Shown in pieces: positions 24,202-34,884 of a stretch of DNA of 64,000 bases. The DNA is from Typha latifolia. Its lineage: Eukaryota > Streptophyta > Magnoliopsida > Poales > Typhaceae. The stretch is taken from NCBI GenBank assembly GCA_019914945.1, contig CM034100.1, positions 1,997,209-2,061,208 of the forward strand, read 5' to 3'. Under the pieces are notes generated by a model. That model saw nothing but the letters and a program-made list of their open reading frames with translations, was not told the DNA's origin and searched no databases. Each line of letters starts with the position of its first letter. The stretch's first letter is position 1. Both the position numbers and the translations under genes were made by a program.

Positions 24202-27094
24202 TTAAAATAGTAAGCCCTGAAAGAAATCATTCCCTAATCCAAGACTGTGAATTCCCAATCCAAGAAGAGCACTCATCCATGCTAACTTAAGACTCTGTAG
24301 GAAAAGCTCGAATTTTCCTGAAGAGAAATAAATGACATTTTCTGGCTCTTCAATGTGTCTATCTGGAGAAGTCATTTGACTTACTGGTGATTTCTCCTGT
24401 TCTGTGAGAATTACCTGTTTAATCTCAGACTCTGAGTCGCCTAGACTGTGGGCAGTTCCATCTTTTTCACTCTGCCTCCAGTTCACATAGCTAGTTGCGG
24501 GTATACTGCACTCTGAGCTGCAGTCAGACTGCCAAGCAACACACTTCTCTGGGGACATTACAGATTCAGCACAAACTGAGGAAGGCCTCTTCTTTGAATG
24601 TAATGGTACTTTCTTTCTAGTATTTAAATAAGTGTGATTATTTAAGCCAGTTTTCTGCTGACTGCAAATTGTTGCTCGCATAAATCTAGGCAGGCTAGCT
24701 GAAGCTTCTAGAGAACTATTGGAATTCTGCATATTCATCGATCTGCTGGACTGCAACTCCTCAATGGATAGACATGAAATGTTGAAATGGGAGTCAATTT
24801 GTGGTTGAGGTCTGCTTAAATATTTCAATTTCTCATCAAGCTTCTTGACATCTCTTATAACATCTTGGCATTCACCTTCTAACTGTGCCACCTTTTGTTC
24901 CAGTTCAGCCATTAATAGCTCTTTCCTTGCTCTCATTTCCTGTTTCATGTCAAAAACAAATATTTATATGACTTCAGTTTTGAATTAGACATCCTTTTCT
25001 AACGAGATAGTATGTGTTTAAGCAAGAACTTAGTTGACTTCCATTTGCATGAATGGCTAAGAATATCAACTCATGGGATATGGGTTGGAATAGTGCTAAA
25101 TTTTTTTGGGCACCATGTAATACAGGATTATCTAAGCATCTTGATATCTGCCTCATTATGATATTTGATACAGTTTATGTAGAACTGAATTAATATTCGC
25201 CATCACTGATTTTAAAGTGAGTGAATAAGTGCTTACTGCTGGTTCTTCATTTTCCAGGTGAATACTTCTTGCCCGTGTTGCAAATCCTAAGGAACAAATT
25301 GTCTCGCATAAATCATGTTCCTTGGGACTGACATGAACAAGCATCAAAGTTTTTGAATCGGATCCTGCAACCATTGCACAAGGTGAACAACAATAAAACT
25401 TCTATCCTATATGATTTTGTAGAATGGTAGAATAATAACAAAGTTTGAGCTTGGTTATAAAAATATAAAAATATTTACCCAGAGAATCTCTCAGAACTTG
25501 TGTGAGCTTGCTGTTCCTGTTAAATATTGAAAATTAGGACTCAAGACTTCCCATTTGTATTGAAGCAGTTTTTAATTGAAAGGATGTCAGGTTATTCAAT
25601 TAAGTAGATCCACTTTATAAGAAAGCACATAGCTGAATTAAGTGGTGCCCACATTAATGTAGTCAAAAGGAACATTATACTTCAGGCTTAGTGAAGGCAT
25701 TAGACTCATCGAAATCTTGGAAGACTAGCTTGTCTTGTACATGAGAGAGATGATCTTTCGAAGCACAATAAAAGCCTAATAGTTGGGTTCCAGGGGTTGG
25801 TCTTTGGGTCTTTCCAGAGCACTTGGAAGATGCCCAGTGGATAAAGCAGACATGAAAACAGCAAGAAAAGCTAGAGTAAGGAAAATTGAACTCAGATGTG
25901 ATAATGTAAAATTGGACACATATCTGGGGATGGGAATGTAAAATTGCATCATCGCTCTTATTGGTAATGCTACCTGTAAGGTACATGAGGCTTTTTATTT
26001 TGAAGTGCACTGATGACATCTCCCAGGGCTGAGAGTGATAGATTTATGGCTTTTCCCTCCTGAAGTCTTCTTCCACTTGCTTGTGTCTTTAAGAGACGTT
26101 CACTTCCACCAAGATCGACCAACCATAGTTTATTTGCTTCTCTACGTCTCTCAGATGCACCGGAAGAACTTAATGATATGCGGATCAAGCTGTCCCATGC
26201 ACAGGATGGCTAAACTTAAGATTCCGAGGTAATTTCCCATTGTTCAAAGATTGATATTTGTGGATACAAACTTTTACCAGTGAGATCTGCTTGATGTAGA
26301 ATTAGCCATGGTAGAGGCTGTTGATCTAAAACGAGTTCCCAGTTCATAAAATCTTTTCACTTGCTCAAAGTCACTCACTTTGACTGTGACTAGGTTTTCA
26401 ATCTCAACATCGCCTTCAGGATTTGTTTGGATTCTGAGGCTAAGTTTAGAAATAAGAAAATATATAAACAATTGATTTTCTGATTAGAATGTCATATCAA
26501 GTATACTATGTTGAAATAAGTCATTAAATTGTACTAGTGAAATAGTAGTGCAGTTGTGAAAAATAGATTGTATGATTAAGGCAATAATATAGCACAGAGA
26601 TGGAATCAAGGACTTGTTTCAGATATTGCATGTGCTTTTGCATGCTAATCAAGAGTACAAAGAAGAGAAGGCACTGTAAAAAACAAAGGTCCATGTTATG
26701 ATCTCTATGACTAGAAGGTAACCTTTCAGAATTTCAGAATAATAGTGTGAATAATAACTCTCCCAATGATGACAAGGATAATGCCCATGTGGTAAATCAG
26801 GAATGAAAAGTAAAATGCATTTGTGATTCTTCAGTAGCAGAATATTGTGATAAAAGTTGACCTCGGATGGTTTGAAAAATCAAAAGGCAAAGAGGGTCCT
26901 GTCAATGAGAACATTGAAAAGGCAACGTGTTTGTGCTCTAGGAAGATAATTTTCGCAGGTAATATTCAGAGTAACTAAAAATTGTGTTGTTCATCATTCT
27001 GCATACTCTTCATCGTATGAGGTTAAGGTGCTAAATAACACTACATACATAACCGAGTTTCATTTCTAAAAACCTATGAAACATACTGTATTTT

Positions 27095-27153
<59 letters not shown>

Positions 27154-28879
27154 ATGTTCAGAAAGTGTTCCAAGTACTAGAGATATTAACAAGGAATTTT
27201 CGGATATATTTACTGTGGCTTTACTAAATTATATTTCTGCAGTTCTTCCTGTAAGAGGCCAAATTTTCATGTAGGCTCTCTATATGCTTTTATATTTGTT
27301 ATTACCTTGCCATAGACTCTCTAACTTTCTGACCTTATCTCATGGGGTTTGTTTTTATCTCATAATTATGCTGATATGGTGACACACTGACTGTGATGGT
27401 GTGAGTTGTGTGACCACTCATTAGTCCGAAAAGCAGGGTAGAGGAACAACTACTACCCCGTTATGAAAGTATCATTTTGGCCTGAGTTTTATTGCTTGTT
27501 TAATATAAATGTAGCAGTCATGACAATGCTATTTTCTTCAATATAGAGAAGCTCACCGTGGTGATTTCTGAAACTTTGCCTTATTGCTTCGTAGGACAAG
27601 CAGATCTCTTAGGTTGCCCATGTATATCTCAAACATACTGAACATGAACAGAAATTTATAGTTGCTCTCCGCTGCCTGTTCAAACAGTGCTTGCAATCCA
27701 CGTGGCACAATACCTGGATCTTCAGGTGTGCCTTCCTACGGATATGGATGGATAGATAGTTTGAATGGTGAGGATTGTGCTCTTCAGTACATAGTGTGTT
27801 ATTCAGTTAAAGCAACTGAAAAGGAAAAGGAAAAGGATCTGGGAAGTAGCTATGCTGAATTAGTAAATCTTACCATGGTATAGGTTTTACCAGTGCCTGT
27901 TTGGCCATAAGCAAAGATGCATACGTTATACCCATCTAGTGATGATTTTATCACCGGCTCTATTTCTTGAAAGACTTCTTCTGAAATTCTCAATAGAAGA
28001 TAACAATGAACATATGTTTATGAAAACAAATTAGTTGCATTTACAACGGCGTAAGAGTCTCAAACATTCAACACCTGATTCATTGATTCTAGTACCTTGG
28101 GTTGAGTTTGGCTGGAAAACCTTGTCAAAGCTGTACTGTTTAGACTTAGTGTCAGCAAATCTTAGAAACACATTGCTTGAATCAGAGGTAATCACAGATT
28201 GCTCGTAAATATGACTTGCATCACGTAGAAATGGTCTTATACGACAAAATACCCGAATATTCCCTGAAATAAGGAAAACAAGATAATACCCCCAGTAAGC
28301 CCACCCATTTTCTGTTGTCAGGTTGGCTCCTCTTGGTTCATCAATTCATAATCAAATTAATAGCATGAGAAGAAATAAGCATGGGATGGATATAGCTCAG
28401 GGTAAAGCTGCTACCTTTCAAATCTAAATAACCATTTAGTGCCTGTCTCCTCTGTAGTGCTAGCTGGCTTAGAAGGGTATTAAGAGAGGCAAGCTCATCT
28501 ATTACCGAAGAAAACAGGGTCAACCTTGTAAATAAAGACATCAAATATGTTATGTAGGGTAGAAACTAAAGAATTTACCTTGAATCTTTGAAAATGCACC
28601 ATCTACTTCATCATCATATCCAGGAGATTCCAACTTGTCAATTGTTTGGTTCCTTACCATTGGATCTCCAACCGTTTTCTTTGATAGCAGCTCCTTGATG
28701 ATACAACAGATGGATTCAATCCAACTTGCCGTTTTCTTTGATGGCAGCTCCTTGATGATACAACAGATGGATTCAATCCAACTTGAGGTAAAGTTTCTTT
28801 TGAGTCCAATAAGTGACGGTATAGACTAAGGCAGACTCTGAATGGATTTTCTTGGTTCATTTTCGAAATGCTCATCCAT
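24202..28879 (-). CDS. Kinesin-14 motor protein with a possibly disrupted 5' end
   Basis: Ten exons on the minus strand: 28579-28825 (5' limit unsure), 28415-28498, 28096-28263, 27874-27980, 27557-27735, 26278-26439, 25974-26189, 25479-25516, 25237-25364 and 24202-24939, giving 688 codons to the stop. The neck and motor start [13 protein letters not shown], which is the kinesin-14 form. The P-loop GQTGTGKT, switch I SSRSH, switch [10 protein letters not shown] and motif [13 protein letters not shown] are all intact. A coiled coil ([20 protein letters not shown]) follows the motor, then a Ser-rich tail and a hydrophobic C-terminus. Kinesin-14s walk to microtubule minus ends. An ATG at 28879 opens a frame that runs into the first exon but meets TAG at 28828-28826. 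Either an intron ends at that AG, or the codon is a nonsense change, or translation starts later, at ATG 28660. Exon 1 also carries a 57-bp in-frame duplication. Confidence 0.85.
27099..27149. repeat. (CT)n microsatellite in a kinesin intron
   Basis: About 25 CT units in the intron between the exons at 27557-27735 and 26278-26439. Confidence 0.95.
28674..28787. repeat. 57-bp tandem duplication inside kinesin exon 1
   Basis: Copies 28674-28730 and 28731-28787 are nearly identical. Read on the minus strand they encode [19 protein letters not shown] twice (x is Pro in one copy and Leu in the other). The unit is 19 codons, so the frame is kept. Confidence 0.92.
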
Positions 28880-31800
28880 GTTCACCAAGTTGATACAGGT
28901 AATCAATGGTTTTGGTAATGAGGAAGCTGTTATTCAGAATCTGAAGGAATACAATGAATCAAGACTTCTTGCTCGACTTCGAGATTCCTTCTTTGGATGT
29001 ATAGGTCCTGCATGCCTTTTCTTTTTCTCCTGAAGAATGAATGAAGTTCTGCCATCCACAAAGGAAATAAGGTCAGTAGTCAGATAGAGATGTAAATATG
29101 ATAACTGAGAGTATGTTAAACCATTAAAGTAATTTGAAGGCAATATAGAAAGACTCCAAAGGTTTCATTTATGACATGGGAATCCCACATTTTCAGTTTG
29201 ACTACTTCAATATCATGATATTTTATAGCCTATATCTGTCTCCTGAATTTCTGCTCTTCTTTCCTTATTACATTATCATTTTTTGTGAACAAGTACTTTT
29301 CACACGAAACCTTGCATGGAGAGCAGAAGAGTGAGCAAAAATCCAGAGAACAAAAGTTGGTAGACGAGAAAATAAGAAGAAGAAAAGCTAGAACTATCAC
29401 TAATACAGTCTTCAAGTTCTCTCAAGTTCTCCTGTACCTGAAATTCCCTGTCTTAGCTTCATACTATTTATCATTCCACTGCAAGCTACCTGCCGGTTAG
29501 TCCCAGGTCGATATCTCTCCTCTAGAAAAGGTCAGTTCTACTCCAAGGCATCCAGCAGTTTTGCAATTGTTTCCTCAATCAAAGTTTTGCATGCGATAAG
29601 CCCATAAGACAGCGGGAAGAGGGCCTGCAGAGGAAATTGAGGAACCAGAAAAAGTTCTGGAGAGCATCACTGGAAACAAAGCTACAAGCAAGTTTTATCT
29701 TGAAGGTAAAAAAAAGATCGGCCTTCCTTTTCATTAGAAAGTAACATCAGGAACTCTATGAAAGTAGCCTGCAACCAACTGGTACTATTTTCTCTACCAA
29801 GATTTCTGTAAAGATCTTTCTCTACCGTAAGGCGGTTTTTTGGAAAATTGATCTGTGGAAATAGAAGACCTCAATAAGAAGATTGGAAGAGAAGTAGCTC
29901 CTGCAGCTCCATACAGCCAAAGAAAGAGAGCTACAGAACTACTGTTGAACAATCTCTGTTAAATGGACAAGACAAGCTGAAGGCCTGTGGGAGATAACCA
30001 TTCATACATGAAAACTGTGAATAATTAGAAAGCATCAGTGGTCACTGGTACCAAGTTGTTCATAGGGGAATGCTTACAGAAGGTAAGTTAGTGGCATGCA
30101 GGTGACGATGTATATCTAAAGTACTGATCATGTTAGCCAAATGAATCATCCTTTGTCTGCAGCTACCTTTAGAGGTCACCAGCCATGTGCCTGAAATTCT
30201 TTGGACAAGCCACACAGGTATCCAACCCTATTCTTAGGAAAAATCTGAAGAAGATGAAGAAAAGTCCATTCCAACCCTTCCTCAAAATTGAAATGCAAAC
30301 AATTCCAAGCCATGTCAGCAGTAGTCAGCAGTACTCTTTTGCTCATACCTTTTAGAAAGTAAGAAAGTTATAGAGTTATGATAAGTTGGATGAATTCAAC
30401 AATAATTTTTGCATAATGGGGCTGTTAGTTTGAGTTACAGAGATGGGCCGCCACCTGAAGGGCATAGCCTTTATATGAACCTGAAGCCATGCCATGCGTT
30501 ATTGGCCAAGTCCTATATATCATCAAGATTACAGCATTAATATGAGGACACTGAGGAAGGTTATTTTGTCCTTTTACTGACGTGGAGCATTTATGTTAGC
30601 GGGTGGAGTGGGCTCCACGAACCACGACCACTTTGGGCCCAATAAACTGGGGGGCCCCACTTGGGCTTTGGGATATGCTACCTCCAACTCTAAGGAAATG
30701 TCTTATTCTCTGGACCGTGACAAGATTTTACCTTGCTTTTGGGCATATTGCCAATTGTGCCAGGTCGGATGCCCTTTTATTTTTCACGCGAGACCAATTT
30801 GTTTGCCTGCAAAATTTTCCAATCCATTTAGGTGCTTGTCAATTTATGTGTTATTATATTAAATATCGTTTAATGGAACTCGGGCTCATAAAATAGCGAC
30901 TAATTAAGTTGCATTTTGTAGTAACTTGTATTTGCCCAATGATTTTTATTAACTAGCCAACAAGAATTGACCACTAGATTGAGTACATCCTGGCTTCGTT
31001 TCCAGTTTATTCTACTATAGCTTTTGACCTCCAATACTTGCTGTATCTCTCCAGTAAATTTAAACCAATCTGGGAGGATATCAAGTACTTTAATCTAAAT
31101 TCTGTGGACCCAAACACTAGATCTAAGTATTCAATCATAGCTCTAGGTTCGCTTTATGTCCCTATAAGATAGCAACCTGAGAGAAAGAGAGAGAGCGCTT
31201 TCCAATGAAACACGCTTTCACATGGGTATGATCAATTTTTAGTCGCTATCGTGTTACCATTACTTTAGAGGAAATTTTATCGAGAGAGAGAGAGAGAGAG
31301 AGAGAGAGTTGAAGATGAAATAATTATTTGTCTACCAAGTCAAGTGGGTGGCAGATATTTGATAGTTGAACTTGTAGAAGTGTACTAAAATAATTAAGAG
31401 TTTCTATATGAAAATGACCTATAATTGATGAGTCTAGAAGCATGTAATGATCCCTCACTTTAGTACCTAATGCCGCGGAGTTAATAATGACACCCATGAT
31501 TTAAATTTGAGAATACCCATACAATATGAGCCCCCTTAATCAATTGATTATTATCCCATTGGTGTTAACCAAGATAGAAGTCGCAACGATGAACTCTTGA
31601 TTAGAAGAGAGTTCCAAGTCGGGAAATTACAACACGAGCAAATTTGCATAGAGGAGGGAAGAGGCCTCTCTTTCTCATGAAGATTTTCTTCTTCCTCTTC
31701 CTCTAGCTTGTTCACATGTTGCCGGCAGAGACCAACAAAGGGTGGATCTTCGCTCAAACTCTCATCCTCTTCATCGATTTTTTTTCCCTAGTGGTCATCT

Positions 31801-34560
31801 TCATGGCAACTCATTCCTACCATGCTATTGTTATCGTTGTTGCCATTACCTCTCCTCCTTCTCATTTCCACTAGGAGAAGGGAGAGGTCAACGATTGTGC
31901 AGTGAGAGCCCCCATCACTTATCACTTATAGGCCTTGCTGAGGCAGCAACAATTGTAGCACCAAAGGGTGGTGAAAGGGGGAGGCACTCTAGTGGGTTGA
32001 ACTCTGGCTATAGAGTGGTCGGCTTAGAGTTTGTTTGGTTTGAGGCTAAGCTCCAAACTAGATTAGTTGGTCTTCATTTTTAGTCTTGATTTTTTGAAAA
32101 GTAAACTTAGTTAGGTGTAAAAATAAAAATAAAAAGATGTTTGGTTACTAAACTAGATTAAGAGTCTTTGAACCTATTCAGAGACCCTCCCTTGATTCAA
32201 ACTAAATGGGAGCTTAGAGTTTTGTTACCAATGCCACCTTTGACTAGGGTTATGGTGTTGTGCTCCTTCTTTTCTATCATTTAGTACTCTGACAGGAGGG
32301 ATCATTTTTTTGTTGTTGCTTCTATTGTAGCATTAGGGTTTCATTTATCTAGCCTTTTGGAGATCTACATAATTATGTCTTTAACTATAGGATAGCAACG
32401 AACCGTCATGTTGAATTTAGGTCCTTTGTCGTATGAATCTGTTCGATCATGCTCTCTCGTTGTATTTATTATCTGCGCTCAAGTTTAATATTCTGATTAT
32501 TTTAGTTGTGTTGTTCATTGTTCTAGCCAAGTGAGAGACTTATATTAAAGAAAGATTGCCCTATTCTCTCTCTCAATTTGTGTGTCAGACTGTCACCATT
32601 ACATTAATGAATTTTTGTGCCTACAAGCTTTTATCTGATGATAACAAACAAACAAACTTCCATGGAGGAGATTGTACTACACTATATTGTGGGTTATATT
32701 GTAAAGTGATAATATTTAGCACAAAATGGCTCCTAAGCATATAGCAACAAAGTGATTATTCCGTGCAAAACAAGTATGAAGAGATTTACAAATTAAAAGA
32801 CAATGAGAGAACTAGTGGTGGGAATTGACATCAAAATTGAAACCTAATCCAACTTAAAAGTAAAAGCCTATAGATTGTGAACTGTTGTCTTGTAGTGATC
32901 CTATAACTTTATTTCGTACTATATTGCATTAAAATAATAGATGCAATTTCTATTTCCATGGCACAAGAAAAAAACATCAAAATTTCCAGCCATGTTCTTA
33001 TTCATTTTCTGCAGATTACTCTTCCCTCAATTTTTTTTGAAATGAAGATAACTATGAACTACCATCAGCGAATCCCTTCAATCAGAATCTCTCCTTCAGA
33101 TAGTCATCTTTATTTTATTGAACAGTGCGGTACTCCGAAATGCATTAGTTCTGCACAAAGAAAGATTCAACAACAAGCTCCAAAATTCTTATCTCCAAAC
33201 AGAAAATTCTAAAAGGTTTTTTTTTTTTGTAAAAAAAAGAGAGAGATGAATTTGGTCTCAGCATAGTTTTTGATTTAATTGTAAAACAGTATCCAATTAG
33301 TTGATTTCAGCACTCAGAGAATTATTGTATATTATTCAGCAATCTCCAGAGAAAGAAAAAGGGAATTTGAGAAGAAGCAACTTTTTCTTATGTTGAATTG
33401 GTAACCCTAATTAATGATAGGTTCAGTATGCTTCTAAGTTTTATGAAGGAAAATAATATGTCCAAAAGGTAAAGGCAATAAGAACAGTCCTTGCTGAAAA
33501 AGCTGCATAGAGTCTATACAATATTAAGCTGTTGGGAAGTCTATAAAAGTTATCTTGTCTGCTGCTATTAGATATGAGGGTAGACAATATATGTTGTTGT
33601 TGTTCCCTCTCTCTCTTTCTCTCTCATATAATTATCTGAATAAGAGGATCCATTAGGACATGTGATGACTTGATTTCACTGACAAAAAGAAGAAAAAAAA
33701 GAGAAAACTCTACTACTAAAGGAACGCAAGATCACTGCACACACATAAACTTAGATTGAAATATGAATGACATCATGTGAATGTTGATGAACTCCGAGTC
33801 AAAAGAATGGCATTCGTCCACCCATTTGACGCCATTTTGCTATAAATAAAAAAAAAACATTTCCAAACTTCGCGAAATTAAGACCATGACAATGAGTAAA
33901 TAATCCAAGAGGTTTCAGTTGATTGGCATTTTGTGAATTCCATAAGAAGTAAAGTGATTCTTGAATTTGTTTCAATGATGGATGACTCCAATTCTCAAGA
34001 TTTAGAATGCTCATCTGACAAGGCTGCAGGAAGAGAAAAAAAGAACTGTGTTTACAGGAAATTGTCCTCTTAGTATACATTATGAACTGCAAAAAAATCA
34101 GTACAGTTTCAAGAATAACTAAGACAAGACAAACTTAAAGCTTCTCCTTGAACTGTTTAGCTAGTTCATTGCCAAAATACGCACTAAAACTATTGAACCT
34201 TTACAATATTATAGTATGCTTCGGTTAGAATGATCATTACGAAGAACAATTAAGTTGAACTTTTAGGCTAGATGTAAGAGAACAGTGAAGACAAGAAGAT
34301 ATAGGTAAACCCTTCTCCTTTTTACCGTCTAGCTAGGTCATTGTAGCTTAGATTCATCATAGATGAATATGAAAAGCAAAACGAGTATGATCAAAACAAT
34401 TGAAAGAATAGAGTAAGAAACAGATAACCAGCTTAATTCAGAAGATTATATATTATCCAATCAAGAAGCAATTGTAAAACTGAAAACTTCTGAAGATATA
34501 CAATAAAAATATTTTACAAAGTACTAGAAACTAGGTTAGTTAAATTAGCTCTCACAGATT
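28880..34560. other. Spacer with no supported protein gene
   Basis: The part up to about 29150 is probably kinesin 5' leader, perhaps spliced. Beyond it I find only short frames without known domains. Features seen: a GC-rich patch at 30595-30670 with GGGCCC and GGCCCCAC motifs, a (GA)n repeat at 31282-31308, a 31.6-32.1 kb segment with a few short open frames, and scattered A and T runs. It may hide old transposon pieces, but I see no terminal repeats or transposase or polymerase motifs. Confidence 0.5.
31282..31308. repeat. (GA)n microsatellite
   Basis: About 13 GA units in intergenic DNA. Confidence 0.95.
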
Positions 34561-34620
34561 AATCGAGAATGTTCCGCACCATGGCAACGCGCATTTCCAC
34601 CGCAAGCCTAACATGAGGAG

Positions 34621-34740
34621 CAGGAAGCAAGAGGTAGCCAAAGACAACTTGCCGTAATCTTCCTCTAGAATTCTTAGAATAAACTAGAGCAATGCTTTTC
34701 GAAGCTTCGGCAAGTCATCCTTGGCTGCACCATACTCCCC
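34621..34740 (-). ncRNA. MIR169: MIR169 microRNA precursor hairpin
   Basis: On the minus strand, 34727 down to 34707 reads CAGCCAAGGA, then TGA, then CTTGCCGA: 21 bases, identical to the well-known miR169 mature sequence as I remember it. The opposite arm, 34655 down to about 34635, reads CGGCAAGTTGTCTTTGGCTA, the usual form of the miR169 star strand, and pairs with the mature arm with a few mismatches. Inner CTCTAG (34663-34668) pairs with CTAGAG (34684-34689), closing a loop at 34669-34683. Mature strand on the 5' arm is the normal MIR169 layout. miR169 guides cutting of NF-YA transcription factor mRNAs in drought, nutrient and flowering responses. A TATA box lies 135-150 bp upstream. I saw no second copy, although this family often clusters. 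Confidence 0.93.
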
Positions 34741-34873
34741 AGACCTAATGTTAAGCTAGAGATGAGAAGAAAACTGAGATTGGAATCAGTAGAAGAACAA
34801 GAAGAAGGAGAAGAAGAGAAAGGGATCAGTGAAGGACAAGAAGGGAGGATGGAGATGGATGAAGGTTTAAGGC

Positions 34874-34884
34874 TCTTATATAGA
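34874..34884 (-). promoter_or_regulatory. TATA box of the MIR169 transcription unit
   Basis: CTCTATATAAG on the minus strand. A start about 30 bases downstream (near 34845) would give a CT-rich leader of about 100 bases before the hairpin, as in other plant primary microRNA genes. Confidence 0.65.

Noticed and set aside
26192..26210. Earlier acceptor (TTTAG|CC) for the kinesin exon at 25974-26189
   Set aside because: Using it brings a TGA into frame; the acceptor GACAG|CTTG at 26189 keeps frame and gives the expected SSRSHCLIRISL.
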